DNA of 62,914 bases. It comes from Sphingobacterium sp. (lineage in GTDB: Bacteria; Bacteroidota; Bacteroidia; Sphingobacteriales; Sphingobacteriaceae). The stretch spans positions 1 to 62,914 of the forward strand of contig JAIRVH010000024.1 of the NCBI GenBank assembly GCA_031253985.1. Direction: 5' to 3'. A program made the position numbers and the translations under genes. How positions within the stretch are numbered: the stretch's first letter is position 1; each line of letters begins with the position of its first letter. This document shows positions 28,023-36,147 of this stretch, in pieces. The notes under the pieces are model-generated. The model did not search any database and was not told the DNA's origin. It worked only from the letters and a program-made list of their open reading frames with translations.

Positions 28023-30398
28023 TTATTCGTCCCGTAAACTGTCTACGGGGTTCGACAATGCAGCCCGAACCGCCTGGTAACTGACCGTGATAATGGCAAT
28101 CAGCAGGGCCAAGATACCGCCAAAGACAAATGTTCGCACCTCGAGATCTGTTTTATAGGCAAAGTTGCTTAACCATTGTTTCATCAAGTAAACTGCAATA
28201 GGGCAGGCAATCAAAATGGCTATAGTCACGAGTATCACAAAGTTCTTTCCCAATAGACGCACAAGACCAAAGGTGCTTGCGCCAAGAACTTTACGGATAC
28301 CGATTTCCTTAATGCGCATTTGCGCTTCATGAGTCGCTAATGCAAATAGGCCCAATGCGGATATAAAAATGGCGATACCTGCAAAAATATTGAATAACAA
28401 ACCTGTGCGCTGCTCTGATTTATATAGACTATCAAATTGTTGATCAATGAAAGTATATTTGAAAGGGGAGTCTGATGGATAGCGGTTATAGATCTTTTCT
28501 AAAGCTTTAATGGCTTCAGGAGCCTTTGTCGTACTCGTTTTAACATATAATGTGCCCGACCCCCAACGTGTCCAGAAGACCATTGGACCGATTTTATCTT
28601 TAATTGATTTGAAGTGAAAATCTTTTACCACTCCGATGATTTGTCCGGGAAAATCGTGGAAACTCATATTGGATCCTACGTATGGAGGCTTTAACCCCAT
28701 TTGTTTCGCCAAGGTCTCGTTGATGATATAGCCAGACGAATCAGCGGGCATACCGCTAAAGTTTTTTCCTTCGAGAAATTGCATGTTCATCAAGGGAATA
28801 AAATCCTTGTCAATTTTGGCTTGAGCTACAATTAGCTTATTGTCTTTGGACTTCCCGGGCCAGTCTATATCGCCTGTGGCATTTCCGAAATCTGTCATGT
28901 TGTATACACTGGATAGGGATACTCCCTGTATTGCATTATTGTTTTTGAGCTCGGCACGTATCGCGTCCATATGTTTGTAAGCCTCCTCAGGAAGACCAAG
29001 TGTTAAGACATGATCTCTATCATACCCCAAGTTGATCTTTTGGATAAAATCCAATTGCTTTTTAATGATCAACGTACATACAATAAGCGTTACGGAGAGT
29101 GTAAACTGGAAAACCACCAATATTTTACGCATCGTATTTGATGAAACCCCCTTCAATGATTTTCCTTTTAATGAGTTAATTGGACTGAACGAAGAGAGTT
29201 GAATGGCCGGATATATACTGGATAGCCCCAATGTACCTATAATTGCAGCACCGATGTACAGCCATATGGTCGTATTATGGAAAGAAAGGCTGATTGATTT
29301 CTGCGCGATCTGATTATATCCTGTATGAAGGATTAAAATAAGGATGAAAGCTATCAATAGCGAGCAGATAAATACAACAACAGTTTCTGTGATAAATTGT
29401 ATAAATAGATGGAAACGATTGGCGCCGATTATTTTGCGGATACCCACATCTTTCGCCCGGTCCAGTGCCCTTGCGGTACTCAGATTGACATAATTTACCG
29501 CACCGATCACTAGAAGCAATATGGAAATGATCCCAAAAATCTGTACCATGCGAAGTGTCGATTTATTTCCATCAGGAGCGATGAGGTGCATGGTTTTTAA
29601 AGGATCTAAAACAAAGATGGTTGAGTTTTCACCATCGCGGGCTTTGGTATAATTGTCCGAGATAAATTTTCCAATGCGGGTAGGAGAAGCCGTTGGTTTT
29701 ACTTTGACGTAGGTAGCGAAACTGTAATTGCCTAGGTCTTCATCGATTGTTTTCCATTTTCCATTACCGCCCCAGTTTGTAAACCGTTGTGCATGATAAC
29801 CTAATGGAATGATCACATTGAATTGCATTGAGGAATTTTGTGGAACATCTTTTAAGATGCCGGCTACGGTGAACAGATCCGCTCCGTAACGAAAGGTCTT
29901 TCCAATGGCCTGCTGGCTGCTAAAGAGTTTTTCCGCTGTCGATGCGGTGACCAGTGCCTGTTTATAATTTTCCTGAAAACCCGCAAGGGAGCCCTCTTGC
30001 AAGGGAAAATGAAACATATTAAAAAAACTGCCATCAACATAATAGATACCCATATCCGTTACAGGGCGTTTCAGCTTATCGTTGACCAAAGTAACATTGT
30101 AATCCTGTGAAACGCGCGTTGCAGATTCTACATCGGGTGCATTTTGGGCATAGTTGCCTATCGGACCGGGAGTTATCCCCCATATTGCGCCATTGTGTTC
30201 TGGATCCAAATGGGAATTTACGGTATATATTGCCTCATAATTTGGGTGAAATTTATCAAAACTCTGCTCATCCTGTACCCAAAAGATAATTAATATAGAG
30301 GCAGTAAGACTGACTGATAGACCTAGAATATTGATAGCGGTAAAGAATTTCCGTTTCCTTAATTCTCTAATGGCAGTTATTAAATAGTTCTTTATCAT
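28023..30398 (-). CDS. FtsX/MacB-type ABC permease 12
   Basis: A 791-residue paralog of the subgroup with permeases 8 and 15: WVQDEQSFDKFHP after TM1 and TGDIDWPGKSKD in domain 2. Start MIKNYLITAIRELRKRKFFT departs from the usual KxAWRN. Coupling motifs AKDVGIRKIIGANRFH (E to D) and KEIGIRKVLGASTFG; half-one boundary IYPAIQLSSFSPINSLKGK; final segment FAYKTDLEVRTFVFGG lacks the WW; end NPVDSLRDE. The 132-bp gap upstream to permease 13 is the largest in the adaptor-led unit, but no operator pair or clear promoter is visible in it. Confidence 0.92.
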   Translation of the reverse strand: MIKNYLITAIRELRKRKFFTAINILGLSVSLTASILIIFWVQDEQSFDKFHPNYEAIYTVNSHLDPEHNGAIWGITPGPIGNYAQNAPDVESATRVSQDYNVTLVNDKLKRPVTDMGIYYVDGSFFNMFHFPLQEGSLAGFQENYKQALVTASTAEKLFSSQQAIGKTFRYGADLFTVAGILKDVPQNSSMQFNVIIPLGYHAQRFTNWGGNGKWKTIDEDLGNYSFATYVKVKPTASPTRIGKFISDNYTKARDGENSTIFVLDPLKTMHLIAPDGNKSTLRMVQIFGIISILLLVIGAVNYVNLSTARALDRAKDVGIRKIIGANRFHLFIQFITETVVVFICSLLIAFILILILHTGYNQIAQKSISLSFHNTTIWLYIGAAIIGTLGLSSIYPAIQLSSFSPINSLKGKSLKGVSSNTMRKILVVFQFTLSVTLIVCTLIIKKQLDFIQKINLGYDRDHVLTLGLPEEAYKHMDAIRAELKNNNAIQGVSLSSVYNMTDFGNATGDIDWPGKSKDNKLIVAQAKIDKDFIPLMNMQFLEGKNFSGMPADSSGYIINETLAKQMGLKPPYVGSNMSFHDFPGQIIGVVKDFHFKSIKDKIGPMVFWTRWGSGTLYVKTSTTKAPEAIKALEKIYNRYPSDSPFKYTFIDQQFDSLYKSEQRTGLLFNIFAGIAIFISALGLFALATHEAQMRIKEIGIRKVLGASTFGLVRLLGKNFVILVTIAILIACPIAVYLMKQWLSNFAYKTDLEVRTFVFGGILALLIAIITVSYQAVRAALSNPVDSLRDE

Positions 30399-30530
30399 GG
30401 TGATAGGTTTTTTTGATTAATTTTGCTTTTTTGTCACTCTTTGTAGTGCTTTATTCAAAACAAGGATTGTGATGGGATCATTGCTGATTTCCATCATTCT
30501 CCTTGATCACTATTGAGCTTCTTGACTGTT

Positions 30531-32936
30531 CTATTCATCTCTCAGACTATTAACCGGGTTTGCACGTGCCGCTTTGATAGATTGATAACTCATGGTAAAG
30601 AATGCGATAAAAAGGGTCGCGACAGCCGGAATCATAAACATCCACCAGGATAGGTCAATTTTATACGCAAAATCATCCAGCCATTTGTGCATTGCCCACC
30701 AGGCAATAGGAGTGGCAATTAAAATGGAAACGAGAATAAGTTTGATATAATCTTTTGATAATAGACCGATAATACCCAAAACAGTACTTCCCAAGACTTT
30801 CCGAATACCGATTTCTTTTGTACGTTGTGCTGTTGTTATGGTGACTAGCCCAATTAATCCCAGACAACTGATCAGAATAGTCGTCGAGGTAAAGAGATTG
30901 ATAATCTTTGAGAATTTGAGATCACTGCTGTATAACTCTTTAATTTGTTGATCATAGAAATCGTATTTAAATGGAGCTTTCGGATAATATTTTTTCCACT
31001 CTTTTTCAATGTACTTTAGTGTTTCTGGCCAGGTCGCTGAATTATTATTCAGCTTCACGCTTAATCTATTTAATTCCCATTTCTTCACGGAGCTTAACAT
31101 AACCACCGGTTGAATGGCGGCATGATGGTTTTTTGTATGGAAATTGTCAGTTACACCCACAATTTGCCGCTGTCTGTCCGTAAACGTAACAAAGCTTCCA
31201 ACGGCATCAGCTGCAGATTTGAACCCTAATTTTTGCACGGTAGCTAAGTTTAAAGCAATACCTGTACTTGTATCGGCTAGCTGCAGCGGGCGACCGGCAA
31301 GCATTTTGAAATTATAGAGCTTAAAGTTATCTTGATCGACAAATTTCATTTGCACATCTGCTTGCACTTGTCCGGTATCACTTTTTACAAACAGGGCATT
31401 TCCCCAATGGTCGTTGCTCATCGGAAGATGACCTAAAGATACCTGTTCTATCCCTGTTATATTTCTAAGTGCTTGTTTAAAAACGAAAGGATCAACCTTA
31501 CTGTCCTGATAACTTTTACTTGGAAAGCTTATGGTGATAATTGCATCCTTGTCAAAACCGGGATTACTTTGCAAGGAGTGCTTCAGCTGTAAACCAATAA
31601 TGCAAGTCGAAATAACAAATAATTGCGCAATCAAAAATTGAAAGATGATGAGCATTTTTCGAAAAGATAGATTGCCAAATTTGATACCTTGAGTATTTGA
31701 AATTTTAATGACTTCAACAATCTTAATTTTATTGGTTAATAGGATCGGGTAACCTGAAGAGATTAACGTAATAAGAATTGTAAGTGCGGCCAAAAAGAAA
31801 AATACACCCCATGGGTCTGGATATAAATTGAGCTGATCGGGAATATAGGAAGTTAAAATTGTTTGAATAAGAACAAGCAGGGGCCAAGATAAAAGAACCG
31901 AAAAGGCGGTAATGCAAAACGTTTCCAGGAAAAAGGACCTAGTGATCCTTTTTTGGCTTTCACCCAATGTTTTTCGGATGCCAATTTCTTTGGCACGTTG
32001 TGGAATTTGGGCTGTAGCCAGATTGATGTAATTGACGCAGGCTAGCAAGAGTAGAAACACACCAATACCGATGAGTCCAAACATGATTTTCTTGTCTACG
32101 TTGTTTTGAGCGAAAGAAGTAAAATGTAAATCTTTTAGCGGTACTGTATTGAGATGCATCTTAAATCCGAACTTGTCAAATTCAGTATGCGTCATTTCAT
32201 AAGCTTTTTTGTCGATTTCCTTGATCAGATTGGAAAGTGAAGCGGAAGATTTTACTTTTATAAAAAGCTGCCAGTTTGAATTTGAATTGTTCCAGTTGCT
32301 GCTATTCCATTCCTTTTCAGGGATCTTGATAAATTCCTTCGCCAAAAAACTGCTTGGATGGGCCAGATCTTTCACCACTCCGCTGACATTATACAGTGTA
32401 CTATCGTAAGACAATGTTTTCCCTATAATCTGGTGAATTGGTGTACCGGGAAAATAGAGTTTTGCGCGAGATTCAGTTAATATGACTTCGTGATTGTTGG
32501 TCAATATATTTTTTTGATTACCAGCCAGCCAGACATAAGGGGTCATTTTGAAGTAATCTTCCGTGGTACCGATAATTTCCGGCTGATCTTCAAATTCGAT
32601 TTTCTGTTTTTGATTCGTATTGCTAATACGCTCGAAGTATTGTTTGAATACAGGTACTGTAAGTTCAACGTTTGCAAAGTTTTCTTTGATATATGCCGGT
32701 AAAGGCGCAGGAATACCGTCAAAGTGATCCAGCTTATCCTTTTCTTCGTAAGAGCTGTGTACCTTATAAATCAATTCCCTATCGGGATGATGCTGATCAA
32801 AACTAAATTCATAATTGACGATACGGAAAATAAGCCAACAGGCACTTATTCCAATCGCAAGCCCGATTACATTTAAAAATGTAAAAAGGCGGTTGCGCCA
32901 GAGTTGTCTAAAAATTAACTTAATGCTGCTCATCAT
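30531..32936 (-). CDS. FtsX/MacB-type ABC permease 13
   Basis: An 801-residue, divergent paralog starting MMSSIKLIFRQLWRNRLFTF; the second ATG is an equally plausible start. Coupling motifs AKEIGIRKTLGESQKR and KEIGIRKVLGSTVLG. The half-one boundary is GYPILLTNKIKIVEVIKIS, the only member without YPA or WPA. Domain 2 has IVGVTDNFHTKNHHAAI in place of VGVVKDF, and GHLPMSNDHWGN as in permease 9. End NPVNSLRDE. It directly follows the ATPase gene by 45 bp, so it is one of the two permeases flanking the only ATPase. Confidence 0.91.
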   Translation of the reverse strand: MMSSIKLIFRQLWRNRLFTFLNVIGLAIGISACWLIFRIVNYEFSFDQHHPDRELIYKVHSSYEEKDKLDHFDGIPAPLPAYIKENFANVELTVPVFKQYFERISNTNQKQKIEFEDQPEIIGTTEDYFKMTPYVWLAGNQKNILTNNHEVILTESRAKLYFPGTPIHQIIGKTLSYDSTLYNVSGVVKDLAHPSSFLAKEFIKIPEKEWNSSNWNNSNSNWQLFIKVKSSASLSNLIKEIDKKAYEMTHTEFDKFGFKMHLNTVPLKDLHFTSFAQNNVDKKIMFGLIGIGVFLLLLACVNYINLATAQIPQRAKEIGIRKTLGESQKRITRSFFLETFCITAFSVLLSWPLLVLIQTILTSYIPDQLNLYPDPWGVFFFLAALTILITLISSGYPILLTNKIKIVEVIKISNTQGIKFGNLSFRKMLIIFQFLIAQLFVISTCIIGLQLKHSLQSNPGFDKDAIITISFPSKSYQDSKVDPFVFKQALRNITGIEQVSLGHLPMSNDHWGNALFVKSDTGQVQADVQMKFVDQDNFKLYNFKMLAGRPLQLADTSTGIALNLATVQKLGFKSAADAVGSFVTFTDRQRQIVGVTDNFHTKNHHAAIQPVVMLSSVKKWELNRLSVKLNNNSATWPETLKYIEKEWKKYYPKAPFKYDFYDQQIKELYSSDLKFSKIINLFTSTTILISCLGLIGLVTITTAQRTKEIGIRKVLGSTVLGIIGLLSKDYIKLILVSILIATPIAWWAMHKWLDDFAYKIDLSWWMFMIPAVATLFIAFFTMSYQSIKAARANPVNSLRDE

Positions 32937-32981
32937 TATTAGGGTTATCGGGGTTAATAGCTAAGTCACTGGGTTATTTTT

Positions 32982-33674
32982 TTATATTGCAGTTGTTTCC
33001 ATAATAACTTGTCCGTCTAACATGCGGATTACACGATCAGAAAATTTGGCATCATGTTCACTGTGTGTTACCATGACAATGGTTGTACCAGCTTCGTTCA
33101 GTTCGGTAAGCAGCTGCATAACTTCGTTACCATTATTGGAATCGAGGTTACCTGTAGGCTCATCGGCAAGAATCAATTTTGGATTGTTCACTACGGCACG
33201 AGCAACAGCTACACGTTGCTGTTGACCTCCCGAGAGCTGCTGTGGGAAGTGGTTGCGACGGTGCATGATCTGAACTTTCTCAAGGACTTCTTCTACACGT
33301 TTTTTACGCTCAGCGGCTGGAACGTTGGTATAAACGAGTGGAAGTTCAACGTTTTCAAATACAGTCAGCTCATCGATCAAATTGAAACTCTGGAATACAA
33401 AACCAATATTATGTTTGCGAAGATCTGAACGCCCACGTTCCTTAAATTTGGCAACCTCAATGTCATTAAATAGATAGCTTCCTTCATCCAAATCATCCAG
33501 TAATCCGATGATATTGAGTAATGTCGATTTTCCACAGCCTGAAGGTCCCATTACAGCAACAAATTCCCCTTCTTTAACATGAATGTTTAGGTTGTTTAAT
33601 GCGACGGTTTCCACTTCTTCAGTGCGGTAATACTTTTGAAGGTTTGTGATCTTGATCATATTTTTTGTGCTCAT
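32982..33674 (-). CDS. ABC transporter ATPase, LolD/MacB type
   Basis: The only nucleotide-binding subunit in the window: 230 residues, or 225 from the second ATG (MIKITNLQKYY), the more usual family start. Walker A GPSGCGKST 43-51, Q-loop Gln95, signature LSGGQ 147-151, Walker B LILADEP 167-173 and H-loop His204 are all intact, so it should hydrolyse ATP. It belongs to the group that powers FtsX-type permeases through conformational change of periplasmic domains (LolD, MacB, FtsE, BceA). It lies between permeases 14 (75 bp upstream) and 13 (45 bp downstream). With fifteen permeases and one motor, the ATPase is presumably shared; that is an inference. Confidence 0.96.
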   Translation of the reverse strand: MSTKNMIKITNLQKYYRTEEVETVALNNLNIHVKEGEFVAVMGPSGCGKSTLLNIIGLLDDLDEGSYLFNDIEVAKFKERGRSDLRKHNIGFVFQSFNLIDELTVFENVELPLVYTNVPAAERKKRVEEVLEKVQIMHRRNHFPQQLSGGQQQRVAVARAVVNNPKLILADEPTGNLDSNNGNEVMQLLTELNEAGTTIVMVTHSEHDAKFSDRVIRMLDGQVIMETTAI

Positions 33675-33749
33675 GGTTTTTATGTTTTTGTATCCTTAGC
33701 GAAATTGCTTTGGACGGTTACTGTTTTTATTATTAAACTCGTTTAAATT

Positions 33750-36116
33750 TTATTGATCTCTTAATGTTTTGGTCGGGTTGGCTATTGCTGCTTTGAATGC
33801 TTGTGAACTAATAGTCAATAAGGCAATGATAATTGCTGCAACGGCGCTGATTACAAAAATACTCCAGGAAATCTCCACATGATGTACATAGTTGGTCAAC
33901 CATTTGCTCATAATGATCCAGGCAATAGGAAAGGCAATAATACATGATATTGCCACAAGAATAACAAATTCCCGATTGAGCATCTGGATAAGTCCTGATA
34001 CAGATGCCCCCAGTACCTTGCGGATACTGATTTCTTTGGCACGCTGCTCTGTTGCAAATGCGGCCAGGCCAAATAGTCCCAGGCAGGATATAATGATGGA
34101 CATAATAGCAAATACACTAGAAAGTCGCTGTACGAAAAGCTCAGCTTGAAATTTAGCATTGAAACTATCATCTAAAAATTTATAGTCGAAAGGGAAGCCC
34201 GGATTATTTTTGACGATGATCTTCTCGATTTGTTGAATGGCATCTGGTAGATCTACTCCAGCCTTTGTTTTGATAGTCATGATGCCATTATCTCTATTCA
34301 TTGGTAGAAACAGCATCGGTTCGGGATCCGCATATACATTGTTATAAACGAAGTTCTTGACGACACCAGCGATGGTGAATTTTTCCTCGCCGTAACTGAT
34401 GATATTACCTGCAACAAGGCCATCTTTTTTGATCAGTTTTGCAAATGCTTCGTTGATCACGACCGAAGTGCTATCGCCCACAAAATTTTGATGGAAGTTT
34501 CTACCGTCAAATAGCTTGAGATCTAAAGCTGGGATAAGGCCCTCATCAGAACGTAACATACCAATCAGAATACTGGCATTTGGATCTTTTCCTTCCCAGC
34601 TGAAGCCGGATGTATTGGAGTTGATGTTGAGTATACTCATGTCACTGATACCTACTTGTTGAACAACTCCTGTTGCCAATAGTTGATTTTTAATCAATGG
34701 TAGATGTTTGGCCATATCACCTTGTAGCGCGGTAGTCAATACCTGGCTTTTATCAAATCCGAGATCCCTATTCTTGTTGTGCTGGATCTGTTGGTAGATA
34801 ATAATGGTACAGATAATTAATACAACTGAGGCAGTATATTGCAAGATGACCAACCCTTTACGTATGAGGCTTCCACCACCAGCCTTCTGTTTCGCCCCTT
34901 TGATCGATGAAAGGGGCTTGAATGCAGAAAGGAAAAATGCAGGATAACTACCAGCAAATAGACCACATGCCAATGTTATTGTCGTTAAAAATAGCAGGTG
35001 AGAAGGAGCCAAAAGATTAACCGGAAGATCTTGGCCTATCATGGTGTTGAACGGTCTGATACAGATATAGATTAGTAATATAGCAACGAGAGTCGAAATA
35101 ATAGCCAACACAAGGGATTCTCCCAAGAATTGCATAACGAGTGATTTTCGACTTGCACCAACGACTTTGCGCATTCCGACTTCTTTTGCTCTTTTTTCAG
35201 ATCTTGCAGTTGCAAGATTCATAAAATTGATACAGGCGATCAGTAAAACAACCCATGCAATGAAGGTAAATAGACGGATATTCTTAATGCCTCCTTCTTT
35301 TTCAAGACCACTGTTATCAAATTGATTATAGGTAATCCAACGTTCCATTGGATAGAGAAAATTCTGTGAGAAGGTGACTTCACCATTGGTCTTGTGTTTG
35401 ACGAAATCCATCATCTGCTTGTTGATCAGATCAACATTCGCATTTTCTTCGACCTGAACCAATGTTTGTACGCCATTGTTTCCCCAGTTTTCCAACCAAT
35501 CCTGACCAGCTTCAAACTTTTTGAAAGGAATCAACCATTGAAAATCATAGCTGCTATTTTTGGGTAGGTCCTTGATAACGGCAGCGACGATGAATGGCTC
35601 GCTATTGTTCGTTTTGACAGTTTTTCCCAATGCAGGACGATTACCAAATAATTTCTTCGCTGCAGTTTCTGATAATACAATGTTATTCACTTGATCAAAG
35701 GCAGTTTTTCGATCTCCCTCAAGAAATTCTAAAGATAGCACGTCAGCGATGCTTCCATCAGCATATACACCATTTTGAAATATATTATTGTCTCCGACGG
35801 AAAACAGCATTGGCGAATTCCAGCTAATGCGCACGGCATGCTTGATGCCTGGGATTTCTTTCGCTATGCTCTGCGCGAAAGGTCCCGGGGTCGATTCAAA
35901 AACATAGGTGGCACCATCGTATGTCTGTTTTGATTTGACAATATAGATATCCTTTTTGTTGGCGAAATTATCGTTGTAGCCCAACTGGTTTTCCACCCAT
36001 AGAAATATCAACGATGCCGCAGCGATCCCGACCGCCAGTCCAAAAATATTGAGAAAGCTGTAGCCTTTGGTTTTCCAGAGGTTACGTAGTGCGGTTTTAA
36101 TAAAGTTCTTAATCAT
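33750..36116 (-). CDS. FtsX/MacB-type ABC permease 14
   Basis: A 788-residue permease immediately upstream of the ATPase gene. Start MIKNFIKTALRNLWKTKGYS; coupling motifs AKEVGMRKVVGASRKS and KEISIRKVLGASVSG; half-one boundary SYPAFFLSAFKPLSSIKGA; domain 2 has SGFSWEGKDPN, linking it to permeases 4, 5 and 7. It ends NPTKTLRDQ, the only member with a C-terminal Gln. Adjacency to the ATPase and close match to the family core make this and permease 15 candidates for the ancestral transporter from which the array expanded; this is speculation from position. Confidence 0.92.
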   Translation of the reverse strand: MIKNFIKTALRNLWKTKGYSFLNIFGLAVGIAAASLIFLWVENQLGYNDNFANKKDIYIVKSKQTYDGATYVFESTPGPFAQSIAKEIPGIKHAVRISWNSPMLFSVGDNNIFQNGVYADGSIADVLSLEFLEGDRKTAFDQVNNIVLSETAAKKLFGNRPALGKTVKTNNSEPFIVAAVIKDLPKNSSYDFQWLIPFKKFEAGQDWLENWGNNGVQTLVQVEENANVDLINKQMMDFVKHKTNGEVTFSQNFLYPMERWITYNQFDNSGLEKEGGIKNIRLFTFIAWVVLLIACINFMNLATARSEKRAKEVGMRKVVGASRKSLVMQFLGESLVLAIISTLVAILLIYICIRPFNTMIGQDLPVNLLAPSHLLFLTTITLACGLFAGSYPAFFLSAFKPLSSIKGAKQKAGGGSLIRKGLVILQYTASVVLIICTIIIYQQIQHNKNRDLGFDKSQVLTTALQGDMAKHLPLIKNQLLATGVVQQVGISDMSILNINSNTSGFSWEGKDPNASILIGMLRSDEGLIPALDLKLFDGRNFHQNFVGDSTSVVINEAFAKLIKKDGLVAGNIISYGEEKFTIAGVVKNFVYNNVYADPEPMLFLPMNRDNGIMTIKTKAGVDLPDAIQQIEKIIVKNNPGFPFDYKFLDDSFNAKFQAELFVQRLSSVFAIMSIIISCLGLFGLAAFATEQRAKEISIRKVLGASVSGLIQMLNREFVILVAISCIIAFPIAWIIMSKWLTNYVHHVEISWSIFVISAVAAIIIALLTISSQAFKAAIANPTKTLRDQ

Positions 36117-36147
36117 CGTGTAGTTTGTATTATTTATTTTATTTCTT

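Noticed and set aside
30399..30530. Internal promoter in the 132-bp gap before permease 12
   Set aside because: Searched for both TAnnTTTG with TTG and TGGC with paired palindromes on the minus strand; nothing convincing.
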